Assembly: GCF_000379105.1 (NCBI RefSeq)
Contig: NZ_KB900609.1
Coordinates: 705,422-769,421, forward strand
DNA: 64,000 bases
Reading direction: 5' to 3'
From: Methylobacterium sp. WSM2598
GTDB lineage: Bacteria > Pseudomonadota > Alphaproteobacteria > Rhizobiales > Beijerinckiaceae
Both the position numbers and the translations under genes were made by a program. The notes beneath the pieces are model-generated. The model had not been told where the DNA came from. It searched no databases and saw only the letters and a program-made list of their open reading frames with translations. This document shows positions 16,551-26,570 of this stretch, one piece after another. Numbering within the stretch: position 1 is the first letter of the stretch; each line of letters starts with the position of its first letter.

Positions 16551-18110
16551 TCAGGCCGTCGCCGGGGGGCGCGGGACGGCTTGGGTGCGCGAGACGGCTT
16601 GGGTGCGCGACACGGCTTGGCGGGAGACGCGAAGCCGGAGTTGATAGGACGCCTCGTCGGCCGGGCCGTCCGCCGAGACCGGCACGACCCGCACGTGCCG
16701 CGCCTCGGCGCCTCCCGGCAGAACGGATGCCAGGATCGCGCGCGCGTCGACGAGGGCCTGGATCGGGCCGATCTCGACGCTCACGCCCGCCGGGTGGGCG
16801 GCGAGCTGCGCCTCGAGGCGCGCGCGCGCCGAGGCGGGATCGGGCGGCAGGCGGAGCGTGGGCAGCGCCGCCCCGGCGGGGGCCGCTGCCGTCACCGGGA
16901 ACGCGTCGAGCCTGTCGAGGACGCCTCGGAACCGTTCGCCGTAGCGGCTCATCGACAGCTCCGTCGCGGCGTAGCGCGCGGCCCGTGCGCCGAAGGCGTC
17001 GCGGAGGGCGGGAGCGGCCGCGAGCGCGTCCAGTGCCGCCGCGATCGCCCGCGGCGCATCGACCGTCGGGATCCTGATCGCGACATCGTCCGGGATCTCC
17101 CGGAACGCGGCCGTATCGGAGACGAGGCAGCAGGTGCCGTTCCCGAACGCCCGCGCCAGCGATCCCGAACTCTCGCCCTCCGATGGAAAGCGCAGGTTCA
17201 CCAGAACGTCGGCGGCAGCGACGGCGGTGTCGAGGTCGCTCTCGGACAGGTAGCCCGTGACCCGCGAGACCGCCTTGACCGCCGGGTGGCGGTCCAGCAG
17301 CTCCGCGAGGGGCACCTCCTCCTCCCGCAACTCGCCGGCCTGGATCCAGACCACCGGCTGCCGGATGGTTTGCAAGGCTTGGTCAAGGCCCTCGATCAGC
17401 CACTCGTAGCGCTTGCGTCGATGGACGAAGCCCGCCGTGATCACCACGAAGGCGTCCGCGGCGACGTTCATGGCCGCGCGCGCCGCCGCCCGCGCGAGCG
17501 TCACGGGCGGGTACGCGAAGTGCGGGATGACCACGACCTTGTCGGCGACGTCCCCGTGCTGCTTGCGGATCAGCTGGCGGGCGTAGTCGGAATGCACCAC
17601 GACGGCGCGGGACGCCCTCACAACATCCGCCAGGGCGTCGAACAGGACGTGATCGGCCCGGGTCGGCCCACGACCATCGACGCGCGCCGCGCGAACCAGC
17701 TCCGCGGCGCGCGGATTCGATGCGGCCATCAGATCGTAGAGATCCTGAGTCGAGGTTCCTGCCGTCTGATACAGATAAAGAAGGCGCGGATCATGCAATA
17801 CGACCACGCCAGGATGGCGCAGCGCAGCACGTAACACGAAGACGTGTCCGGGATTGTTGCCGATCTGGTACACATTCTTGGCGCCGGGCCGGAGATACTG
17901 GAACGCGCAAGCCTCATCGGCCAGCGTCACGCCCGGCGGGACCTCGGAAAATAGTGAGTCGCTGAACGCCGTCACGTCGTAGTGGGACGAAAGCTCCGCC
18001 AAGACACGCGTCGCGTAATCGGCAATGCCGTTCCGTGAAGGGGGAAGCGGACTGAAAAAGAATAGCTCCTCCAGAGCCTTACGATCAGGCCCGACGCGGT
18101 AAGGATCCAT
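16551..18110 (-). CDS. GT4-type glycosyltransferase with tandem-repeat tail
   Basis: A 519-residue enzyme; the ATG at 18110 gives MDPYRVGPDRKALEELFFFS. Conserved GT-B parts are PLPPSRNGIADYATRVL near residue 35, a donor domain with VITAGFVHRRKRYEWLIEGL, and FPSEGESSGSLARAFGNGTC near residue 315 (Glu of the E-x7-E type motif). The last ~20 residues are a six-residue repeat (AVSRTQ twice, then AVPRPP) encoded by an 18-bp direct repeat at 16576-16611. Longer upstream readings are Arg/Pro-rich and were rejected. It leads the leftward operon and is divergent from the gene at 18525. Confidence 0.87.
   Translation of the reverse strand: MDPYRVGPDRKALEELFFFSPLPPSRNGIADYATRVLAELSSHYDVTAFSDSLFSEVPPGVTLADEACAFQYLRPGAKNVYQIGNNPGHVFVLRAALRHPGVVVLHDPRLLYLYQTAGTSTQDLYDLMAASNPRAAELVRAARVDGRGPTRADHVLFDALADVVRASRAVVVHSDYARQLIRKQHGDVADKVVVIPHFAYPPVTLARAAARAAMNVAADAFVVITAGFVHRRKRYEWLIEGLDQALQTIRQPVVWIQAGELREEEVPLAELLDRHPAVKAVSRVTGYLSESDLDTAVAAADVLVNLRFPSEGESSGSLARAFGNGTCCLVSDTAAFREIPDDVAIRIPTVDAPRAIAAALDALAAAPALRDAFGARAARYAATELSMSRYGERFRGVLDRLDAFPVTAAAPAGAALPTLRLPPDPASARARLEAQLAAHPAGVSVEIGPIQALVDARAILASVLPGGAEARHVRVVPVSADGPADEASYQLRLRVSRQAVSRTQAVSRTQAVPRPPATA
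16576..16620. repeat. 18-bp tandem direct repeat inside a coding region
   Basis: ACGGCTTGGGTGCGCGAG at 16576-16593 is followed by the same 18 bases with one change at 16594-16611, and then a third partial copy from 16612. The period keeps the reading frame, so copy number could change by slippage without disrupting the GT. Confidence 0.85.
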
Positions 18111-18524
18111 TGATGAAATTTCCACAGGATTCCGGCATGCCCTTAATGCCCCACCTGCCGGGATGCAAGTTCCCGGATCGCGATCGGACCGCCGCGCCGG
18201 ACGCGGTGGACCGGGCGGGCGCCGAGCCGCGGCGGCGCGAGGCGGACGCGCGGGCGGCATCGCGCCGCGGGTCGGACCCGCCGGCAGTGCGGGCCGTTCC
18301 ACCGCGTCCGGAGAGATGCCGCCGGTCCGGCCCCGGCAGGTCGCGGTTTGCCGCCGCGCCCCGCGGCGACCGCGCGAGCATCCGGGCATGCTTCCGAAAG
18401 CTCACGAATTTGCTAATGCCGTGTCGGCTCCGGCCGAGTCGGATCCCGGCAGCCCGTGGGATTGCCGGGAATCGGCGCCGTTCATGAAGCGGGCGCCCTA
18501 CACGTATCGCGAGCATCGATCACA
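18111..18524. other. divergent promoter region of the glycan island
   Basis: About 410 bases separate the start codons of the leftward operon (18110) and the rightward gene (18525). The first ~400 bases are GC-rich with no supported gene. The end nearest 18525 becomes AT-rich (AATATTCTCAGAAATATTGC lies just inside the gene). I could not pick a sigma-factor site with confidence. Confidence 0.45.
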
Positions 18525-20255
18525 ATGCGGAAATCCAAGAATATTCTCAGAAATATTGCTAAATTAACCAACCATCTCGCCAGGAAAGAGCGTCGCTCCG
18601 AAGCCTCGACCGCGAGCGATTACGAGACCATTGCATCCTGCCCGGGAATGTTCGACGTCGATTGGTATCGCAGAACCTATCCGGACGTGAGCGCCTCGGG
18701 TGCCGATCCGATCCGGCACTACGTGGATCACGGCTCCCGGGAAGGGCGCATGCCCAACCCGCTGTTCAGGCCGCACTGGTACCTCGATTCCTACCCGCAC
18801 GTGCGTACCGCGGATGTCAACCCGCTCGTCCACTACATCCGACACGGGGTCGAGCACGGTCTGAAGCCGCATCCGCTCTTCGATACCGCTTGGTACGACG
18901 CGTCCTACCCCGATGCCGCCGCGGCCGGCCTCCATCCGCTCGCCCATTTTCTCACCCGCAACGAGGATAGCCGTTACAATCCGAACCCTCTATTCGACCT
19001 TGCATCTTACATCGATAGCCATTCGCTCCCGCTGGATTCGAACATCGCTGCGTTGGAGCACTATATGGGCACGGATGAGAACCTCTCCGGCCGAACGGCA
19101 AGGCCGGGACCTGCGTCGACCCGGGCCGGGAACGGCCCGAAGCTGCTGGTGATCGACGGCGTATACCCCAGGCCCAATCGGGATTCCGGTTCACTGGACG
19201 CATTCAATTTCCTTCGTATTTTCTTGAACATGGGATTTCGCATCACGTTCATTGCCTCCGCCGAATTCCAAGACGACAATTGCTATCGGCGCCAGATAGA
19301 GGACATCGGCGTCGACGGCGTCGACTACTACAAGTATAAGTCGGTCGAAGATTTTCTGGCTAGATGCGGCAAGAATTTTGACGTGTTCTTCCTATCGAGA
19401 GTTCATTGCGGCGGCAATTATTATAAGTTTGCGAGGAAATCGTCTCAAAGCGCGAAGATCATCTTCAATACCGTAGATCTGCACCACGTGCGCGAGCAGC
19501 GCGAGGCGCTGCTGAACGATGACCGGGTGTCGCTCAACCGCAGCCAGTGGACGCGGGAGCGGGAATACTATCTGAGCCGGATGTGCGACGCCACCATCGT
19601 GGTGTCCTCCCTGGAGGCGAGGCTCCTGCGCGAGAACGTTCCGGGGGCCAACGTTCACGTCGTTCCGCTCCTGCGCGACCTCGCGGAGCCCCGGGCGGGT
19701 TTCGACGCCCGCGACGGGGTCGGCTTCATCGGCGGGTTCGGCCACACGCCGAACGTGGACGCGCTCCTGTTTCTCCTCGACGAGATCTGGCCGCTGGTGA
19801 GCGGGCGCGACGAGGCCATCAAGCTCTACGTCCTGGGATCGGATCTGCCGCCGCGCTTCAGGCTGCGGCGCGACAGGAACGTCGTGTATGTCGGGTACGT
19901 CGAGGACATCGGCGAGCGACTGGAGGGACTTCGGGTGATGGTGGCCCCCCTGCGCTACGGAGCCGGGGCCAAGGGCAAGATCGTGTCCAGCCTGATCCAC
20001 GGGGTGCCGACCGTGGCGACCTCGGTCGCCGCCGAGGGCATGGACCTGGTCGCGGGGAGGGACGTCATGGTCTCGGACAGCCCCGAGGAATTCGCCGAGG
20101 CGGTCTGCCGCTTGCACCGGGACCGCGGCCTGTGGGAGCACATCTCCGCCTCGGGCTACCGTCGCGCGGCCGAGGTTCACGACGTGAGCCGCGGAGCGGA
20201 GATCATGGGGAGGATCCTCGGCAGCGCGGGCGTGGCCTTGAGAGCGCAGCCGTGA
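18525..20255 (+). CDS. fusion of YPDV-type repeats and GT4 glycosyltransferase
   Basis: A 576-residue protein. Residues about 42-182 hold four repeat units, e.g. FDVDWYRRTYPDVSASGADP and FRPHWYLDSYPHVRTADVNP, each followed by a HY..HG..EG. segment. Residues about 205-570 form a GT-B glycosyltransferase: LLVIDGVYPRPNRDSGSLDA (acceptor-side loop), NTVDLHHVREQREAL, GFIGGFGHTPNVDALLFLLD, and LRYGAGAKGKIVSSLIHGVP near residue 480. The ATG at 18525 is chosen because upstream codons read through GC-rich non-coding sequence. The order repeat-then-GT links the repeat directly to sugar transfer. Confidence 0.86.
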   Translation: MRKSKNILRNIAKLTNHLARKERRSEASTASDYETIASCPGMFDVDWYRRTYPDVSASGADPIRHYVDHGSREGRMPNPLFRPHWYLDSYPHVRTADVNPLVHYIRHGVEHGLKPHPLFDTAWYDASYPDAAAAGLHPLAHFLTRNEDSRYNPNPLFDLASYIDSHSLPLDSNIAALEHYMGTDENLSGRTARPGPASTRAGNGPKLLVIDGVYPRPNRDSGSLDAFNFLRIFLNMGFRITFIASAEFQDDNCYRRQIEDIGVDGVDYYKYKSVEDFLARCGKNFDVFFLSRVHCGGNYYKFARKSSQSAKIIFNTVDLHHVREQREALLNDDRVSLNRSQWTREREYYLSRMCDATIVVSSLEARLLRENVPGANVHVVPLLRDLAEPRAGFDARDGVGFIGGFGHTPNVDALLFLLDEIWPLVSGRDEAIKLYVLGSDLPPRFRLRRDRNVVYVGYVEDIGERLEGLRVMVAPLRYGAGAKGKIVSSLIHGVPTVATSVAAEGMDLVAGRDVMVSDSPEEFAEAVCRLHRDRGLWEHISASGYRRAAEVHDVSRGAEIMGRILGSAGVALRAQP

Positions 20256-20523
20256 CGGGCGGGCGTGGTCCGCACGGCCCGGCCACGGCCGGGCCGGCGG
20301 GCGGTCGCGGCGACGGGGCGGCGAGCTGTGTCGGCCGCTCCCGACCGGCCGGGATGTCCGCCGATGGCGCGACCGCGGCCGGACCGGTCCTCGCGGGGCA
20401 GGGATGCGCCGCCCCCTCCCCGGAAGCGCCGCGATCCGAGGCACGTCTCGTCCCCGTCAGCGCCGGCACGGTTCGGCACCCAGTCCTGCCCGCCCACGGG
20501 GCTCGGGCGTAGAGAGACCGCCG

Positions 20524-22107
20524 ATGATATTCTTCACAGTATGTTCAGCCAATTTCATGGGATACGCTCTCACGCTGCGCGAGACGATCCTGGCGCACGA
20601 GAAAGATGCGACCTTCTACCTCCTGCTTTGTGACCGCGAGGACTCCGTCGATGCCGGCATGTATGACTTCGAAATTATATACATCGACCAACTTGGTGTG
20701 CCGAATTTGGAGAAGATGAAACAAAATTACAACATTACGGAGCTCAATACTTCTCTAAAACCTTTCATGTTCCTCTATTTATTTGACAGGCATCCCGGCA
20801 GTCGCGTCGTCTATCTCGACCCCGACATCATGGTGCTCTCTCCCTTGGACGAGTTGCGATCATGCCTCGACGAGGGCGCCGCCTGTGTTCTGACGCCGCA
20901 CATCACGGAACCGGCCGAGTTCGCCGACATGAATGACGGCATGTTCCTGCTGTACGGGATCTACAATCTCGGATTCTGCTGTTTTGCCGATACCCCGCAG
21001 GTTCGACGCGTCGTCTCCTGGTGGTCGCGCCGCCTCGAATCGGATTGCAGCATCGACCTGCCGCGCGGCCGCTTCGTGGACCAGAAGTGGGCAGACCTTC
21101 TTCCCGCGATGATCGACAACACCTTCATCCTTCGCCATGTCGGATACAATGTTGCCTACTGGAACTTGAGCCAGAGAAGATTATCGAGGACGGACGGAAC
21201 TTGGAGCGTCAATGGCTTCCCACTTCGCTTTTTTCACTTCAGCGGGAATATTATTGAGGATGAGGCCGTATTTTCTCGACACAGCCATGAGTTCAACATT
21301 CACTCTTTCGGAGTGATTGGAGAACTACTGGCTCAATATCGCTCTCTCATTTACAAGAATGGGCATCGATACTACTCCTCCCTGCAATACGGGTTCAACT
21401 GGTCAGGCGCTTCCGGTCGCAACGAGCACACGCTGCTGGAGATTTTCGAGAATCGCCCGAAGCACGCGGCTTCCCCTCATCTTCACCTCACCCCGCGGGG
21501 CGACCGGCCGAACCTGCCCGATGCCGTCAGGACCGTCAGGGCGTCGGCGGAGGCGCGGCTCGCGGAAGCCGCGCGGGCGGCGGCGCTGACCGGTCACTGC
21601 ATACGCTGTGGCGGCCGGACGGACTTCGTGCTCGAGCAGGAAGCGGTCGCGGGCTCGCCCGGGACGAGGACGAGGGTGGTCTGCACGGGCTGTGAGCTCG
21701 ACGCGGCGAGACGACTCGGCATTCACGTCGGAAGACAACTTCTGCGCAGCGACGGCGCGGAGATCACGTACCCGTCCGGAACCGGTGACGCGGTCGTGGC
21801 GACGATGCGCGCGACGGAACCGGGTTGCGGACTCGGCGGTGCCGCATCGCTCTGCGTCGTGAGCGTGCCGCGCGACGCGCCCTCGCCCGTGGACGTGACC
21901 GCGCTGTGCGCGCAGTACGATCGCGTGGTCGCCGTCCATACCGACGAGAGCTTCGAGAGCGCCGCGCGCAGTCGCGGAGCTCAGGTCAGCGTCCGTGACG
22001 CGTGGTCCGAGACGTGTCTCTACGTGTTCGAACCGACATCGGTGGCGATCCTGGAGCGATCGGAGGCCGATCCGCGACCGCCCGCGGCGGGCGAGAGCGC
22101 GGCGTGA
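20524..22107 (+). CDS. GT-A (GT8-like) glycosyltransferase fused to a Cys4 zinc-ribbon-like segment
   Basis: A 527-residue protein. Residues 1-300 form a GT-A domain: MIFFTVCSANFMGYALTLRE, the DxD site VVYLDPDIMVLSPLDEL near residue 97, and YNLGFCCFADTPQV. It resembles GT8-type enzymes from sugar-nucleotide-dependent surface glycan loci. Residues about 355-395 have two CxxC pairs (CIRCGG... and ...VCTGCELDAARR), like the zinc ribbon that precedes methyltransferases in glycan clusters, but no methyltransferase follows. The tail (to 527) is undefined. The first ~870 bases are markedly AT-richer than the Cys4 part, suggesting two origins. The ATG at 20524 fits the family start. Confidence 0.8.
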   Translation: MIFFTVCSANFMGYALTLRETILAHEKDATFYLLLCDREDSVDAGMYDFEIIYIDQLGVPNLEKMKQNYNITELNTSLKPFMFLYLFDRHPGSRVVYLDPDIMVLSPLDELRSCLDEGAACVLTPHITEPAEFADMNDGMFLLYGIYNLGFCCFADTPQVRRVVSWWSRRLESDCSIDLPRGRFVDQKWADLLPAMIDNTFILRHVGYNVAYWNLSQRRLSRTDGTWSVNGFPLRFFHFSGNIIEDEAVFSRHSHEFNIHSFGVIGELLAQYRSLIYKNGHRYYSSLQYGFNWSGASGRNEHTLLEIFENRPKHAASPHLHLTPRGDRPNLPDAVRTVRASAEARLAEAARAAALTGHCIRCGGRTDFVLEQEAVAGSPGTRTRVVCTGCELDAARRLGIHVGRQLLRSDGAEITYPSGTGDAVVATMRATEPGCGLGGAASLCVVSVPRDAPSPVDVTALCAQYDRVVAVHTDESFESAARSRGAQVSVRDAWSETCLYVFEPTSVAILERSEADPRPPAAGESAA

Positions 22108-22236
22108 CGCGCCCGCGGAGGTCCTGGGCGAGGTGACGGACGGCACCGGCTCACGGGGGCGGCCGAGGGCGAAGCGCGCCCCTCGACACCGCTCGCCACG
22201 CGGGTGGCGACACTCGCGCCTCCCTCCTCGCGGCCG

Positions 22237-24171
22237 TCAGAGCCTGCCGCCACCGGCACGGGCGGCGGCCGTGACGGTCTCGGGAGCTCCCTCCGGATCC
22301 GACAAGCCAAGCTCGCGCGATCGCCTCTCAGTATAGAGATCGCGCCCCTCAGTCGTATAGCAGCCGAAAATGCCGGGTTCGATCGAATTCAGATTGGCAA
22401 TCTGAAGGGATGATCCCATGATCTGGCGAGAGACATACAGCGCATTTTGGTCCACAAACCAGATGTTCGTATCACGCAGCGATGCGAACGCCAAGGCCAC
22501 GTAGCTATTGACGTAGGACAGGAACTTCAAGGATGATGGCGTATTCGAGAAGAATGCGATGGTGGCTGGATTGCTGAACCAAGGCAGTACACGTCCCTCG
22601 AACATCAATCCGACATCCGAGCCTCGCAGTTTCGAAATGAAATCTGCGACAGGAGATTCGAAAGATATATCGACATCCGTCACGAGCAGATTCACACTGA
22701 GCTTTTGGATGAGCTCGAAAGCGACTTCGAATCTCCGCGTCGCGTAGATCGCTTTCAAATTCTTGTCTGACTTATCTATGTTTTCGCGAGAAAAACTTAT
22801 TTCGACGTCACGATAGCGAGTGCGCAAGTGGCCGATCAGCGCCTCCGTGCTGTCCAGCGGATTCATGATGTGAAAATGCAGATGCGATCCAGGCGCAACA
22901 ATGTTGAGTGAGCCCACGTACAGATTGGACAGTTTGGAAAAGTAGGTTCCATCACAGGCGGCGAGGATCGCGCGGCCGGATCCGACCCGCGCTTGCGCCG
23001 CGCGAAAGTCCGAGACGGCCCCCGACGAGAGGCGAGGCGAGCGCTCGCGGCGCGAGAGCGTCACGGCCTCGGGCAGCAGAAGCGAATTCAGGCCGAGAAG
23101 ATCACCGAGTTCCCGCGGGGGTAAGGGCTGGGCTTCGACGATCTTGCGCAGCCCGTCGTCCGTTCGCCCTTCCAGCAGATCCTGCGCGCCGGCGTACACT
23201 TTGGGCCATCGCGCGTCCGGCAGGAAAGGCGACGCGGCATCCGAAATGGCGCGCAGCCCCGACTTGTTTTCCGAGCATATTTTAGCGTTGCAATAATATT
23301 CACCGCAGATATCAATCATATTGACGTTCTGCTGGGTGAGAAACAAGTGGAAAGCTCTTGAGAAATGGTGGACGGCCGTGTCCCAGTCCTCCCTTCGAAA
23401 AGCCGATATCCCGGCTTGGTAGATACCGAACGGCCAAGTCAGGTTACTCAATGCCAACTCTTCTGCGGTGGTCAGCTCGAAGGAGGTCGACCGATCCGGC
23501 GCGAGATGGTCGCCCATCGGCCCCGCCACGTCGATGGCGCGCTGGAGATCGCCCATGCGGATGCAGGCGCGCGCCAGGCCGAGGCGAACGTGAGAACTCC
23601 CCGGGTCGAGCTTGAAAGCGCGTTCGTGCGCGATCAGCGCAAAGTCCGGAAGATCGAGGCGCCAGAACGCGGTTCCCAGCGCCGTGAGCACGAGGGGTTC
23701 AGCGATGCCATTCTTGATCGCCCGCATTCCGAGATCGCAGACACCGCGAAAATCGCCGTCGTAGATCCCTGCCAACGAGCCCCAGTAATATGCTCCCGGC
23801 AAACCCGGAGAGGTTTCCGCGATGCGGTTCGAGGCCGACAGGGCGTCCTTGTATCTCCCCTCCTGGAAGGCCGTGGCGGCCTCGGCGACCTGCCATCCTG
23901 ACCGCCCCTCCGCCAGGCCGAATGCCCAAAAGTGCACCAGCGGATTGATGTTCGCGGCAGCGACATCCGGGTTGGCCTGCAAATATCCGCTCACGCTGAA
24001 GTGGCGGGACGGATCCCGGCCCTCCTTCCATCCGTGATTGAGAAAATGATCCAGCAAATCAACGCCGGACGCAGCCACATCAGGATTCTTGAGCCTGTAA
24101 TATGTCTGATCGAACCCGCCAATCGAGGCAATGACACCAGATCTAGTCTTCTTTTTGCGTCTCCACAGCAT
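22237..24171 (-). CDS. NPDV repeats + TPR + glycosyltransferase-like domain protein
   Basis: A 644-residue protein. Residues about 18-95 hold two repeat units (FDQTYYRLKNPDVAASGVDL and LQANPDVAAANINPLVHFW). Residues about 95-260 are TPR-like helices (AATAFQEGRYKDALSASNRI, ERAFKLDPGSSHVRLGLARA). Residues about 390-620 are a GT-A-like nucleotide-sugar domain: ACDGTYFSKLSNLYVGSL and LLVTDVDISFESPVADFISK near residue 500, with a DxD-like Asp pair. WFVDQNALYV is also typical. There is no signal peptide. The ATG at 24171 follows GGAAGG. It is convergent with the GT8-like gene, 130 bases away. It probably belongs to the same glycan pathway, perhaps as a processive or scaffold GT. Confidence 0.8.
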   Translation of the reverse strand: MLWRRKKKTRSGVIASIGGFDQTYYRLKNPDVAASGVDLLDHFLNHGWKEGRDPSRHFSVSGYLQANPDVAAANINPLVHFWAFGLAEGRSGWQVAEAATAFQEGRYKDALSASNRIAETSPGLPGAYYWGSLAGIYDGDFRGVCDLGMRAIKNGIAEPLVLTALGTAFWRLDLPDFALIAHERAFKLDPGSSHVRLGLARACIRMGDLQRAIDVAGPMGDHLAPDRSTSFELTTAEELALSNLTWPFGIYQAGISAFRREDWDTAVHHFSRAFHLFLTQQNVNMIDICGEYYCNAKICSENKSGLRAISDAASPFLPDARWPKVYAGAQDLLEGRTDDGLRKIVEAQPLPPRELGDLLGLNSLLLPEAVTLSRRERSPRLSSGAVSDFRAAQARVGSGRAILAACDGTYFSKLSNLYVGSLNIVAPGSHLHFHIMNPLDSTEALIGHLRTRYRDVEISFSRENIDKSDKNLKAIYATRRFEVAFELIQKLSVNLLVTDVDISFESPVADFISKLRGSDVGLMFEGRVLPWFSNPATIAFFSNTPSSLKFLSYVNSYVALAFASLRDTNIWFVDQNALYVSRQIMGSSLQIANLNSIEPGIFGCYTTEGRDLYTERRSRELGLSDPEGAPETVTAAARAGGGRL

Positions 24172-25167
24172 TTTCTGCTACCTTCCAGCACAGCCTTGCA
24201 TCATGACTCCACAACGTGGATGTCTGCCGGTCGCAGGACCACGGCGAACTCGAAATACGCATTACGGCAGCTCGCTCGCGCTTCTTGATCACGCAGGAGC
24301 TGATTCAATCACCTAGGACAGTCCCGCGATCGGACATCAAGCTTGCTTATTTTCACTAGCCGAATGCACTTCTGTAACGAATCTCCGCGACGTTTCGGTC
24401 GGCATTCGCATCGGCGCGATCAGCTCCGTGCGCCGGATCCCGGCTGAGCCAAGTTGCGGGAGGCATCACCGGTGCCCCAACCTGATCGGTGCCGAGATCG
24501 TGCATCGACGGGTCGGTCACATTGGCCAAAACGCTCCTTCATGTTCGCGCAGGACCGAGCGAACTCGTCACAGCCGGTCGCGCTGCGCCTCACCCGCCTG
24601 GGCCGACCCTCTCGGATCCGGGGAGCCCTTGGCGCGGACGGTCCTCCGTGGGCGCCACCTCGATACGGCGCTGCAAGTATCATCCTGACGCCCGCGTGAC
24701 CACAGGGCAACGGGCCGGCATCGGGCAGCGGCATCAGGACCGTCCCTGCTTGGCCCGCGCCAGCGGGCGCGAGGGTGGCGCATCCGACCCCGAAGCGGCA
24801 GGTCTCGACGGCCGGCGCTGGACAATCGACCGGCGGTTCGCGGCCTTCTGGACCGCTCCCGATCGCGGGAGCACGTCGCCGCCGAAGCCGATCCCCGCCC
24901 GGAGCCGCGCCGGCGCGACCCGGCTCCGCTCCCGCGCGGCAGCCTCACGAATGGTATCGAGCGACCCCACGAGAGGGGACCGACCGGATGCCGCCCGGAG
25001 GTGGGGGAACCCCCAGGGCCCACCAGCCACCGCCCTCGACGCCGCACAGGCACTCCGCAGGACGCCTTGCGGACCTCACCTAGGCTAAGTCCAAAGCGAC
25101 ATGATGTCGGCAGGCGAGCCGGCGAAAGCGCGGATAAATCGATGCGCGACAGTGATTTAAGATGAAC
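24172..25167. other. ~1-kb stretch without a supported gene
   Basis: The first ~250 bases are AT-rich upstream DNA of the leftward gene; the rest is GC-rich. Open frames are low-complexity or run antisense through the tRNA. I see no terminator or RNA beyond tRNA-Ser. Confidence 0.5.
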
Positions 25168-25257
<90 letters not shown>

Positions 25258-25659
25258 GACCCGGGCCGCCGCGGCGCGGGGCCGTGGTGGCGGGACGCCG
25301 TCCTCTAGCGGGGTGCGGGCCTCCGCGCAAGCGGGCGCACCCTGCGAACCCCTGCCCGGGCCGCGCAGGCTGTGGCCGCGCGGCCACGGCCCGGCGCCGG
25401 CCGCACCGGCCGCGGACCCGCCCGGGCTGGACATCCACGCCTAGCCGGCCAACCTTAGGGGTGTCGCCCCACCGCGTCGGGGCGGCGCGGCCGGGCGCTG
25501 CGGCGCCGGCCCGGGGCGGCCTGCAACCGGGGCGTGCCGTCCCTCGTTTCGATCATCGGTCGGCGCATCAGGCGGTGGACCGGCGGTCGGCGCAGATCAA
25601 CACGCCCTCCGCATGGATCGCCCACCGGGCGTACCGGCCGGATGGGCCGAGCGCGGAGG

Positions 25660-26061
25660 ATGGTGACCGTGGGGACCGAGAACGAGACCGTGCCGGGCGA
25701 GCGGCCCGTCGTGCTGGTGGTGGAGGACGAGGCACTCACCATCATGGACCTGAGCGACGTCCTGGAGGCGGCGGGTTTCGAGGCCCTCCAATCGGCCTCG
25801 GCGGAGCGGGCGCTCTCCCTGCTCGAGAGCCGTCCCGACATCGTCGCCCTCATCACGGACGTGGAATTGTCGGGCAAGACCGACGGATTCGACCTCGCCC
25901 GCACGGCCTCCCAGCTGCGCCCCGGCCTGCCGACCGTGATCGTGTCGGGCCGCGCCAAGCCCGATCCGGACCGGATGCCCGAGGACGCGCAATTCGTCGC
26001 CCGGCCCTGCCGCGGCGACGATATCCTGGAGGTGCTCAGGACCGTGATGGCCCCCCGCTGA
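25660..26061 (+). CDS. single-domain response regulator
   Basis: A stand-alone receiver of about 133 residues without output domain. VVLVVEDEALTIMDLSDVLE holds the acidic pocket (E-D-E). The phospho-acceptor is the Asp in ALITDVELSGKTDGFDLA, T/S is in TVIVSGRA, and the position of the conserved Lys is replaced (FVARPCRGDDILEVL has R/P where KP is usual). Such CheY-like proteins act as phosphate shuttles in Methylobacterium general stress and other pathways. The SD-like GCGGAGGA runs into the ATG at 25660, so the GTG codons at 25663 or 25669 could be the real start. No kinase is nearby. Its 3' end overlaps the convergent small gene by 26 bases. Confidence 0.82.
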   Translation: MVTVGTENETVPGERPVVLVVEDEALTIMDLSDVLEAAGFEALQSASAERALSLLESRPDIVALITDVELSGKTDGFDLARTASQLRPGLPTVIVSGRAKPDPDRMPEDAQFVARPCRGDDILEVLRTVMAPR

Positions 26062-26266
26062 GGCCGGCGGCCGCCGCTTCGTCGAGCCAGAGTTCCACCG
26101 GCGCGCCCGCCGCGCCGAGATCGAGCACGATCTGGCGCAGGCGGCGGGGCGGGCCGTCGGGCCAGAGGGGCAGATCGAGGGTCCCGCCCACGGCCCGCAC
26201 GCTCGCGGTGATCGTCCGATCGCCGAGCCGGATCGTCACCGGGGTCGGGCCGCACCGGTCCTGCAT
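26036..26266 (-). CDS. small protein of unknown function
   Basis: A 76-residue product starting MQDRCGPTPVTIRLGDRTIT, with alternating hydrophobic residues that suggest a small beta fold (VTIRLGDRTITASVRAVGG, then IVLDLGAAGAPVELWLDEA). The ATG at 26266 has GGGGAG six bases upstream, better than the longer TTG reading. It is convergent with, and overlaps, the response regulator gene. No family recognised. Confidence 0.5.
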   Translation of the reverse strand: MQDRCGPTPVTIRLGDRTITASVRAVGGTLDLPLWPDGPPRRLRQIVLDLGAAGAPVELWLDEAAAAGLSGGPSRS

Positions 26267-26570
26267 GCGCTGCTCCCCGCCTTCGGCTCCCTTGCTCAAC
26301 GCGCGGACCCGCGGGCCGTCCCGGGCGTCCTCCCGCCAAGGTTATCCGTTCCTCACCGCGTTGCCGGAGGGCCGCGGAGTCCGTCCTTCCGCGACAGGAC
26401 CGCGCGCGCGAGACGCCGCGGCCCCAGGACCGTTCGCGAGCAGGAGCTGCGGGGTTCGCCCCTCGCGGCAGCCGCCGCGGGCGGTCGCGCACGACACCCA
26501 CCAGGGGACACGATCGGGGCGGGCAAACCCGCAGACCTCGGCACGGCCCGGCGGGGTGCCGCCGCGGAGG

